In this document: one piece after another, positions 48,481 to 59,400 of the stretch
How positions within the stretch are numbered: the stretch's first letter is position 1
Layout of the letters: each line of letters opens with the position of its first letter
Assembly: GCA_943737045.1 (NCBI GenBank)
Contig: CALSFV010000003.1
Coordinates: forward strand, 1,178,001-1,242,000
Length of the DNA stretch: 64,000 nucleotides
Source of the DNA: Parapristionchus giblindavisi
Taxonomy: Eukaryota; Nematoda; Chromadorea; Rhabditida; Diplogasteridae
Direction of reading: 5' to 3'
The notes under the pieces: model-generated
What the model was told of the DNA's origin: nothing
Seen by the model: the letters and a program-made list of their open reading frames with translations, nothing else
Databases searched by the model: none
Program-made: the position numbers and the translations under genes

Positions 48481-51400
48481 AGCTTGCTGGCTAACCAACC
48501 TGCGGGTACTCTGGCTATTCAACTCGTTCAGCAAATGCAGCGAAATCCAGATGTTATTCCTCCATTTCATGTGAGCATTATTATTTATCTTTTGGTTGTA
48601 TGCAGTTAGTTATAAATAATCGTGTTCAGCATGAGCTGATGAAGGCGTGCACCAACCGCGTTAATGAACTCTATCAGCAGAACTATGCGGATCTGTGAGT
48701 TTTACTTAATTAGCTCATTTCACTCAAGTGTGAATCCATGGATGATCATGGAACACGTGTGCAATAAATGGCATGATCATGTCTAGAATTTACTCAAATC
48801 ATGCATATATTATCCATGATCGTGCATGGATTCTGAGATTCCCTGCAAGGTGTCGGGAAATTCGTGTACGATCACGGAATATCCATACATGATCAAGAAT
48901 CATGGACTTCCGTGCATGATCATGGATGGAATTGTCGGACCATGCGTGATTTTTTTTCTTGTCTTCGTGATTATACACGGATTCAAACACCTGATATACC
49001 TCGAGTCATTATCATCGTTCATATAATTTTGGCTGTTTTGTAGAGTGGCTCTTCGATCGGGAAGTGTGGATAGTCAGGACGACACCACTGCTATCGTACA
49101 GGTACTTATTAATATTCTAATATTATTATTATTTATTTTTTAAAACTTTTTTACTCGAAAAATTAAATTTATTTGAGCTGAAATTTTGAAATTTTCGAAT
49201 GCCCCCCTTTAAAGGTAATTAACATTAAACAATTTGCTATTCGGATACACCCAGTAGAATCGAGCTCCATGTGCCCGCCCGTGTATGATTTGAGCTATGC
49301 ACGATGATCATATCTTAGGCTCGCCAAACGACGATCAACTTTGTACGCCGTTGTTGTCTCGCGTACATTCATGAAAGAATCGATCGGATCAAAGCACTTC
49401 GATGGAAGTTCGGACAGATTCCTGCTAGCGTCAAGGTAATTGAAAAGAGCCAATAGTAATTTTACAATCATGCAAATGTACTCAATGCTGTATCATACAT
49501 TTTCGGCACCCTAACCGTTCTATTTTTATATAGTCGGTAGATTTCGTAAAATCGTTATTTTTTCGCTTAAATTGTAATTTTTTAGCTTAAAAAGGACCCT
49601 TATATAGTGGGTAGATGCTGAAAATGTTGAGGAAGTCGTTCTTAGAAGTAGTTTTTTGAGAGATACGAAGATGCGTAGATTTGGTTGGTGTACCTGGCAT
49701 ATTCATGTTACGGCCTCCCATTGAAAGATTGTGTTTTGAGATGAGTGATAATGGTCATAGTATTTCCAAAATATAATTATCAATATTCAATAGAAGTATC
49801 TAGTTTTCCAAGTTTATCTCTTATTGTTAGCTTCCAAACTGCCACTGTACCCAAAATCCTCACCGATATCGCTACCTTAGCGATGGAATTCTATCAAAAC
49901 CTTTATGACATTATTTTCCTGTTACGCACAATATGATGGAATAAAGAATAAGAATAAGGATACTCCAGTATGATTCTGAATTCATTTACTTCCAGCAAAA
50001 TCTAACGGAGTCTGAATTGGAGTTTTTCAACGACTACTCAAATTGTCTAGCCGAATTCCAGACTTCACTCAGGTATTTATAAAACACTATCTGAGAGAAT
50101 TCAACAACTGGAATATTTTTTGGTATCGATGAAAAATGAATTTTTCTGTTTCATGTGTGATAATTACAGGCTACATGAGTGAAGTACACTGGTACTTGGA
50201 AATTCTTTCTAATTGAAAATTCGCTTCAGGGGGTGACCACACAACGGTTTGGCGCCTTTTCCTAAAAAGTTTATTTCGAATCCAATCGATGCGGGAGTGG
50301 GCGCAATGCACTCCTTGGGTAATTCTAAGAAACTATTGTCTAGGTGAGTTTTTCGATCAACGGTCAACGAAGGCTGGGATTGGGAATTTTCGAAAAAAAT
50401 TTCACATTTAATTAATTTTCACTATTTCACTATAACAAGCCTACAACTTTTTATTTGCTCAATCGCTTCTGCATATCATAACCCATCTTCAGTTTGAAAA
50501 TCAAAATTTTTTAAAAATACGTATAATACGAAAAAATCGTTTTTATAACGAAAATCGTAATTATGGTGTGCACCCACAGTAATCCATAATCGGTTAATTT
50601 GGAAATTTGGTAGTTTTAAACATATTTCACCGCTGTTCTTGACATGACTGAGGTATACGACTACTCCTCGTCTTCGGAGTGCACCTGCACGGTTCAGTGC
50701 TGGTCAATATTTTATGATATTTTGGTTTTTCAGCAATAACTTTCTTCAAAGTCAACCGTTTCTCTACATTTTTTAGTATGTTTGTATAGATTATACTATG
50801 GTATAGTGATCCAATTTTTATCGATTATGGATAACAAAGAACGAAATAGTGATCATTTTACGAAAAATGTCAATTTTCAGCGAAATCAGCACCTGGGAAT
50901 AGGCGCACTCCGAAGACCACTACGCTAAGGGAACGATAAGTACTCTCACTATCTTCTTGCATATCACTACACCCTTGCATAAGCGAGTTGTAGGAAATTT
51001 GCATGATCATTCGCGGGTCTCCACCTTTAATTATTTTTTCTAATAGCCTGAGGGCACAAACAGGAAATTTCAGCTGTTTTGTGTAATAAGGGCCGATGAC
51101 ACTCCTAACACCCAAGTTCGGACCCCCAATTCTCATTGCTAGCGCACGTGTCCGGGGGTGGTCGAGTCTTAACGGCCATCTCTCTTAATATTCAGTGATA
51201 TTTTGGTTTTTCAGCAATAACTTTCTTCCAAATCAACCGTTTTTCTTCATTTTTAGTATGTTTGGATAGATATGGTATAGTGATCCAATTTTTATCGATT
51301 ATGGATAACAAAGAACGAAATAGTGATCATTTTACGAAAAATGTCAATTTTCAGCGAAATCAGCACCTGGGAATAGGCGCACTCCGAAGACGAGGAGTAG

Positions 51401-53127
51401 TCGTATACCTCAGTCATGTCAAGAACAGCGGTGAAATATGTTTAAAACTACCAAATTTCCAAATTAACCGATTATGGATTACTGTGGGTGCACACCATAA
51501 TTACGATTTTCGTTATAAAAACGATTTTTTCGTATTATACGTATTTTTAAAAAATTATGATTTTCAAACTGAAGATGTGTTATGATATGCAGAAGCGATT
51601 GAGCAAATAAAAAGTTGTAGGCTTGTTATAGTGAAATAGTGAAAATTAATTAAATGTGGAATTTTTTTTCGAAAATTCCCAATCCCAGCCTTCGTTGACC
51701 GTTGATCGAAAAACTCACCTAGACAATAGTTTCTTAGAATTACCCAAGGAGTGCATTGCGCCCACTCCCGCATCGATTGGATTCGAAATAAACTTTTTAG
51801 GAAAAGGCGCCAAACCGTTGTGTGGTCATCCCCTGAAGCGAATTTTCAATTGGAAGCAATTTCCAAGTACCAGTGTACTTCACTCATGGAGCCTGTAATT
51901 ATCACACATAAAACAGGAAAATTCATTTTTCATCGATACCTCACATATGTCGATTTTCTAAGATAGCGTGATTTATTTATTTGTTTATCATGCTTCATAA
52001 GACGTTTCAACAATTAACAACGATTAAAATAACGAATATTGTATAATAAGGAGATAAATGCGTGTGAACAAAGTCAATTTAAAAAAATGACAATTATAAA
52101 TTACAATTTATGCTTAATTTAATTAAAATATAAGCATTTGCACTATACACTTGCAGTGATGAAACTCCTGTCGACATCACCGAGAACATGTTTCCTCCAC
52201 AGAATCTATTCGTTCAGGTATTCTTGATACTTTACTCATTGCGTTGTTTGCCTACAGATTGAAATATAATAATAATATTAATACTCACTCATCAAATAAC
52301 AATGAAACGATTGATGATAATACTTACTTACTTGGATACTTGGATGTCCGATATTCTGCTACGTTGTCGTTAACCATAGGTGGGCGCGTGACAGCGAATT
52401 CTTTTTGCACACAGCCTGGCCTTACCTTGCGGGGCCTTGCACGTAGCTTTGCCTCGCAAAAAATGGAAAATTTCTAGTCAAATCTGCAAAAAAATGGCCA
52501 TGCGCTTAGCCTTGCCTTACAATTTCCCAGTTTGCGCGCAGCCTTTCCCCCAGCGTGCCCACCTATGTCGTTAACGTCGGACGTGTGACTTCCATAGATT
52601 TCGGTCTTGGGCGGATTGAGACCAATGACCGCCAGGGGGATTTAGTGCTTTTAGGGAACGTCCAAGTGCTACCAGGTGGCGAGATTCCCTAAAAGATAAT
52701 ACGAAAATTCAAATATAATAATATAAAATTCATACATATATATTCATGACAGGTTCGAGTAATACAAGACTACGGCGAATTCGAGACAAGCAGAGGAGAC
52801 AATATCATTCTGAGAAGGAATACTATTGTGAGTGGGAAATACTGTTATGTTTACGATATTCGATAATTATTATTGATTATTTGTAAAATTAATCTGCACT
52901 CTGGCAGGATATTATGCCATTGAATTACGGTACTTTAATCAATACTCTCGGTGACTGTCCCTTACAATATGTATGCTGTTTCTAGATTAGTGATAATACT
53001 TTAATAATTACTGAATCTGAATTTTTATTAACTTTAATTTTTAATTTAAATCCCTTTCCAGCATTCGCTTCCCACAAAAGACGTCGCTCCTCTGATCCGA
53101 CAGGGAATTCTGGAGTACTGTAATTGA
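48478..53127 (+). CDS. GINS1: DNA replication complex GINS protein PSF1
   Basis: PSF1, one of the four GINS subunits that join CDC45 and MCM2-7 to form the replicative CMG helicase in the nucleus. Exons: 48478-48570, 48630-48694, 49044-49101, 49319-49435, 49996-50072, 52157-52217, 52753-52827, 53062-53127, with all phases matching, giving 203 residues (human 196). Diagnostic segments are ERIDRIKALRWKFGQIP (human has a near-identical LRIRALRWEYGSILP), SELEFFNDYSNCLAEFQTSL, IQDYGEFETSRGDNIILRRN and APLIRQGILEYCN at the C-terminus. A 63-base open segment with good splice sites at 52908-52970 could be a cassette exon adding 21 residues; the known family lacks it. A TTTTCAG acceptor sits two bases before the ATG. 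AATAAA follows the stop by about 60 bases. Intron 5 holds a large inverted-repeat element. Confidence 0.92.
48730..48950. repeat. CATGATCATG-rich palindromic cluster (GINS1 intron 2)
   Basis: CATGATCATG and variants (CATGATCGTGCATGG, GTACGATCACGG, CATACATGATCA) recur about ten times in 220 bases in inverted pairs. Possibly a degenerate inverted-repeat element. Confidence 0.6.
49494..49620. mobile_element. Truncated family A element, copy 11 (GINS1 intron 4)
   Basis: Starts CATACATTTTCGGCACCCTA, close to copy 2, and stops before the right terminus. Confidence 0.65.
49828..49957 (+). repeat. Second retroposon 3' end with AATAAG tail (GINS1 intron 4)
   Basis: Same ordered blocks and tail as at 30960-31095. 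Confidence 0.55.
50088..51975. mobile_element. Inverted-repeat element E2, relative of E1, in GINS1 intron 5
   Basis: Blocks of E1 recur here in both orientations: the CACACAACGGTTTGGCGCC region at 50238 is mirrored at 51803, and GGAATAGGCGCACTCCGAAGA occurs at 50896 and 51370 in the same orientation. An unrelated insert lies at about 50930-51190. No coding capacity was recognised. Confidence 0.6.
52375..52567. mobile_element. Family C element, copy 2 (GINS1 intron 6)
   Basis: CATAGGTGGGC...GCCCACCTATG ends with TCGTTAAC duplicated on both sides (52367-52374, 52568-52575). Confidence 0.88.
52908..52970 (+). CDS. GINS1: Possible cassette exon of GINS1
   Basis: A 63-base segment between GINS1 exons 7 and 8, preceded by CTCTGGCAG and followed by GTATGC. 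It is open in the GINS1 phase and would add 21 residues (DIMPLNYGTLINTLGDCPLQY minus its last residue is the visible core). Skipping it gives the junction expected from the family, so it may be alternative or unused. Confidence 0.35.
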
Positions 53128-53187
53128 TGGAGAAAAATCGATCCTGGTGTACTGTACATATCTCATTCCAACTTTGTGATTATGTTG

Positions 53188-53193
53188 AATAAA
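53188..53193 (+). terminator. GINS1 polyadenylation signal
   Basis: Canonical AATAAA 61 bases after the GINS1 stop codon, in the 284-base gap before ANAPC10. Confidence 0.5.
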
Positions 53194-53411
53194 TTGATTG
53201 AATCTTTAATTGCTTATTATGTCCTACTCATATCTGGTATTCTTTACCATATTTTATTTGTTGGATCTGAGCGAGTGCAGAGTCTGACCCATCTAGTGGG
53301 CAATTTGAACTCTCGTTGGTATACTGTATGCATTTTCTTCAAACGTCTTGCTCGCCTTTGAATCTGTTGTTATGGGGAAAATGTCGTGAGTATTGATATT
53401 GTCTTCGGTAG

Positions 53412-56400
53412 ATGACAACACACAGAATGCAGTTTGACGACACTATGGAGGATGAAGAAGAATCCGTGAAGAACGATCATATCAAGTAGGTTTTGTTTAA
53501 AGTGACATTCCGAGCTAATTTGAGACTGCTCTGGTCACACTCTCGTTTTCGTTGTCAGCGAGAGAGTAAACTTAGCTTGGGGTGTGGCTTTAAAGAGGAT
53601 ACATCTTCATAACGTGGATGGTATGATAATGTCGGACTTGATTATGCCATAGCGAACAATATGATTCAACTCTTCATAGCTACAGCTCAACTAAGTCCAT
53701 CATTATTATATTTTGGCTTAAACGCTTAAAAGTATACTTTAAACATATGTGTCAAGCAGAGGACTATTGCTTAAAATTGTATGTTCAAAAGTCACGGAAA
53801 CCGAGAGGGCATAAATCGAGGGGGGGGGGCTTTCACTTCTTTTCGTAACGCTGACAGTGTATTTGAACAGAGAAGCCCAGCGGATTAAAGGTTAATATGC
53901 CAGTCAATTTTCGGTTTCAAACCATAGATTTCAATTCCCTCTCCTTTCTTGTTGATTGATTGATGTCATTCAGAGGATCGGATTGGATCCATGCATTGGA
54001 AGCGAGCAAACTGATTGACAAGAGCGAGAAGGACAACTTCAGGTTTGTGTGTTTTGTGTTTTGTGCTTTGATCGATGCGTTCATGCATTTTCTAACCCTC
54101 ACAATGTGAGGATCGACACACTACATTCTGCTCATTTTCCGGATCTACCCAATATATAAAACTATCCTATAAGAGCGCCGCAAAAGTATGGATGCTATTC
54201 CTTAAAGCCACATCCCGAGTTTATTTTGCTCTCTCTCTGCATTGGTAATACTCACTCGCAGAAAAATACAGCGAGAGACAGTGGCCAGAGTGGAGAGGCT
54301 CAAATTCTCCGGTTTTGTAAGGTAAGATTATAGTAAGTAGCGCGCTAGAAGAAACTTAACTTTTGCTTGCTTTTTTTTGTTATTGTTTAGCTATTTCATG
54401 AATATATAGCGAAAAAGTATGTTAATAGTAAGTTACTTTTTGCGCGCTACTTACTGTAATATTACCCTGCAAAACCAGAGTTAGCTCAGGGTGTCACTTT
54501 AAGATATCCATACTTAATTGCTAATTTTCGTTCCAAATTTTGTATCACTAATTGTGAATTACATTTCAGGGATCTCTCGTTTTCTGCTAACTGGACTCTA
54601 TCATCCTGCAAAGTTGGTATGTGTCAAATATTATATTAATATAAATATTAATGGATTCACGTATTGAAACATTTACACAATCACGCTTGTTGTGCATGCA
54701 CAGAACGGAATAAGTTATTTTTATCTACGCCCGAGGCACAACGAGACATTTGATAATTTAAAGGGGAGAAAACGAACATGATATACTCTGTTACTGTTGT
54801 AACATATTTCATATTCATAGGTGGGCGCGTGAAAACGAATTATTTTTGCGCGTAGCCTGGCCTTCCCTTTAGGGACCTTGCGCATAGCCTTGCCTAGCAA
54901 AAATTGGGAAATTTCCAGTCAAATCTGCTAAAAAATGGCCATGCGCATAGCCTTGCCTTACAATTCATCGGTTTGCGCACAGCCTTTCCCCCAGCGTGCC
55001 CACCTATGTTCATATTACAACAGTAACAGGCCGCCGTACGCTTGTTTTTCGCGCAGCGTGGTAGGCGGCGTCTGTAAAGGATTGTAAAGGAGGATACATG
55101 GGCCGCCGACATGAGGGTGCCCCCTGTAAAATTATGGCTTTTCGAAAATTTGTGCCATGTCCCATGTAAAAAAATGACGTTTAGGTCAATTTTTTTAAAA
55201 ACAGTGAAGGCCCCTGTAAAATTAACTATTTTTCGTTCGGAAGCCCTCTGTAGAATCGAGCTCCCTCTGTAGAATCGAGGCCCATGTATGCTATAAAGTG
55301 TTGCGGTAGAATTCCAGTCTAAATATTCACATGTGATATAGCGTGTGCAAAAGAGAAAGAATGCCAGTAAAAGGCCATATATGCACAGTGCACTACAAGA
55401 AAACTTCATCCACTGCACCTCATCCACTGTAACCACCGGCCACTTTCATGTTTCAGCTGTACCAAAAGAGAACAATCACAAGCGAATGCGTCGTTAGACT
55501 TTTGGTGTTTTCCATAAAAAATATCACATCAGCGATCAGGAAAATAGTAATATATTACTATGTTAATAATATTATTTATCCTGTCACCATATTATACGCA
55601 GAGGTGGTTGGGGGGGGGGGTGCAAAGGATTGCGGTAGAATTCCATTCCGGTCAGTCTAGATAATAAAATTTTGCTATAGCGTATGCTCTCAATTACGCG
55701 GGCCTACGGCTATGTCTACGTAGCTAACCCCGTAATTTATATACAGTTACCTAGTCCTAAATAAATGAGCTGGTTATTCCCTAATACAACCTATCACAAG
55801 AGTCTTATACAATGGGCGACTAAGGTTAACTGACCTGCGACGGACTAGCTCCTGCTAAGTCCGTGACGCAGGAGGCGAAGATGAGGCCGACTAACTTGCC
55901 ATGTTCCCCTGTTCCCCAAGACTAGATGTGTAACACAGACGGCGAGTCGATCATCATTTATTCAGGGGTAGACAGGATGGCCACGATGCATAGTATCGGG
56001 GCCTTATATATGGATGGATCAAAGTAGGCTATCGTGATCTTTAGGAGATAGCCTAGATATTCAAAGTACAATCAGGGCGGATAAGATAGGAAGTGACTAG
56101 CCCCATCTTAAGCTAACAAAGAGTACAATGAAAGTGCATGTATTATAGTCCCGTTATTATTCTGCAAGAGAATAAGAATGGCAGTAAAAGGCTATATATG
56201 CACCATACGTGGGCTACCTTTGTCGCTGGAAATTAAAATCGGGTGGGTGGGACGCAAAAAAAGAGTATTTAAATATAATAAATTTTTAAGAAATTCATTT
56301 CTGAGTGAATCTTGGCTAAATCGATTTTTACGGTATGCGAAGAGTAATTTATCTGATATAAAGAATCTCACAACTAGCGATGAGAAGACATGATAATGAG

Positions 56401-59400
56401 AGGTGAACAATGTCACTCTTGAGGTAATGAATCATTGAAATGGAAAATAGAGGGAATAACATGGATAATCAGTATTCAAATGCTAATCTGATTCCTCTGA
56501 TCATTGAGAGAAATTCAACTGTCCATACCAAAACATATTTTGAACGCTTATCGTTTCGATATTCCTCTCAAAAAGTAAAACGATTGTCATTTTGCGAGAG
56601 ATAGCGTTACAGTTTAATCACATTTATCAAGAGTAGGCTCTGATGTGCATGGTGGGCCACTCCTGACTTCTTGCTAGTCTCAGGAAAGTAGGACCGGCGA
56701 TTCGCATGAATAGATCCTTCCATCTTACTGGTGGGCGTCCGCGTCCCCGTTTAGGTCCTCGAGGAGTCCAATCGATCACAGATCTGCTCCTCTTTAAGTC
56801 TCGATCATTAGCAATCTTATGAACCCAAAGCCATTTCCTTTTCAATGCAACTCGAACAACGTCCCTCACCTTTGTAATGTCACGCAGCCTGTCGCCCGAG
56901 ATCCGATCCAACACAGTGACTCCAGCCATCCAACGCTCCATGCGTCTTTGTGCCACCGATAATCTTTCGATTTGTACTTTTGATAATCCCCAAGTTTCAC
57001 AACCATATAAGAAAGCAGGCAAAATGCAACCATTGAATAAACGCCGCTTATGAGCCATGGGAACAGACCGATTTATTAGGAATGGCCGATGCTTGTGGAA
57101 ATAGCCTGAATTCTTCTGGTTACCTCACAATCCTCCCTCCCATTGATTGATATTGCACTTCCCAAATAAACCACGCTTGATTTTAAGCCCACAATTTTTC
57201 CTGCGACCTTGACCTCCCTGGGGTTAGACTTTGAAGTCATCCCTACCGTTTTATCACCATTTAGGTATAGCCCCACCATTTTTAGTTCCATCTCCAACTC
57301 ATGCACCATGCTTTGAATCTGCCGTTCATCATGTGAAATGAGAACTGCATCATCAGCAAAGAGTATGTGAGAGAGATAACGACCATTTACATTTACACCA
57401 ACGACCATTTACATTTCACATTTACATCTAATATAGCGGGAATTACGCTATCTTGGCAGTCTCTCGTCTCTATTGCGGGAAATGACGGGAGAGTGGCAAG
57501 GGATGGGAAGAGGGCCCGGTAAATACGATAACGCTTACGCAACGGCAACCCTACCCGCCACTCTCATGTTTCAGCTGCACTAAAAGAGAACAATCACCAC
57601 CGAATCCATCGTTAGAAGCTTGCAAAATGTAAATAACTTATCAAATCAGCGATCAAGAAAATAGTATTTTTTCGTTTTCGGAGCCCTCATTTATATAATG
57701 GGACGGTCTTCGAAATGTTGTGGCTCGATTTCAAAAAAATAGTTATTTTTCGCTTAAGTTGTTTCTTTCACATAAAAAACGAGCGTTATATGAAAATATA
57801 CATATATACTCTAAAGGAATAACCTTGCAGATGGTGACGGTTTCGGAGTGAATGAACTTCTGTCGGATAGTGTGGAGTCGTACTGGCAGAGTGACGGACC
57901 ACAACCGCACGCGATCACTGTTGAATTCCCGCGAAAGGTACGGTAGTTACCATACTACTTACTATCGATTATCGATTTCTGGCGCCCGTAAGGATAGTAT
58001 TGCACTGATTAGTGATTGCTCGATTGGTGAAATTTTTCGAGAGACCATTCTGTAGGCATGTTGGCATCTGCATTGTAGCTTTTTTATCTGATATATCTTT
58101 AATTACACAAAATTTTATGTCTTAAATCAATGTATGGCGGCGAAATGAACTCTGTGAACACCTTGGAATATATAATTTGGTATTATTTTCCGCATAAGTC
58201 TATAACACATGTTGCATACGTAGACAGAATACGTAATAAAAAATATAGATGGAATACTATTGTAATTTGCAGACCGACATGTCCTTCCTCGCGATCTACC
58301 TCGACTTCAAATCGGACGAATCGTACACACCGAGCAAGTGAGTGTACTGTAGTCTGTCTGGGTTGGGGGGATACTGTAGTTACTGTAGTCTATCTATGTG
58401 AGGATACTGTAATCTATCTAGGTGGGGTACTGTAGTTACCGTAGTCTATCTTGATTTGGAATTCTGTAGTTGGGATACTCTTGGACAGATGAATCGATCG
58501 ATGTTTACATATTCACAAAACTCGATCATTCCACGTGAATCTCGTGCATCATTTATGTGATAGTTGCTTCGAGTTGCTTTGCTTAGTTGATAGTACTAAT
58601 AGTAATTTATTCATAGTAGCATTTCATTTTTCCGAAGAAAGAAGAACTTTCCCCCTACTCAATGTGTTTATTTATTTATTTATCAGCTAAAACATGAATA
58701 ATGAAAAGATAAAGCAATATGCGAGTGATGGGGTTCCGTCGCTTTAAGCGCTTTCGGTTGGGGAGTGTCAGCTAAAGTTGAATATTGATATTAAGGGATT
58801 CATTTTAAAATGTTGTTCAATGTTTAAAATGAAAAGAAGATGAAAATTCAGAGTGGTAGCGAGATTGGGCGCATCTTTGATGCACTTGGACGAAGAATAC
58901 GAGAAGTCGTTCAATGAACCTAACGGATGGCAGGTATATTGATTGATTCATTTATTGATTCATTGATCGAGATCATACATTTTCATACCCTCACAGTGTG
59001 AGGATTGACCCACTATATACGGCTCATTTTCATGGTCGACCCACTTCATAAAGCTCATTTTTTATATGAAAGATTACAGTTTACGCGAGAAATAGCGATT
59101 TTTCTGAATCGTCCACTAAATAAAAATAATTCGGTGAGGGCACTGAAAATGTATGATCGAGATCTGTTAATTGATTGATTGATTGTGAAAAAAAATATCG
59201 ATTTTTGCAGATCATCGATCTTCGCAAGGGATCAAACGCCAAGCGTGCCTTTGTTCTCCAACTACAAATCATTCAGAACCATCAGAATGGCAGAGATACG
59301 CATATACGGTAAATGAATATGGATTACGGTCACAATGGATTACGGTAGCTATCATTATCGATTATCGATTATTATTTATACAAGATTATACAACCTTCAA

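Noticed and set aside
54894..55436. 180-codon minus-strand frame as a gene
   Set aside because: It crosses a family C element and the 55095-55285 dispersed repeat, with no protein-like signature or splice logic.
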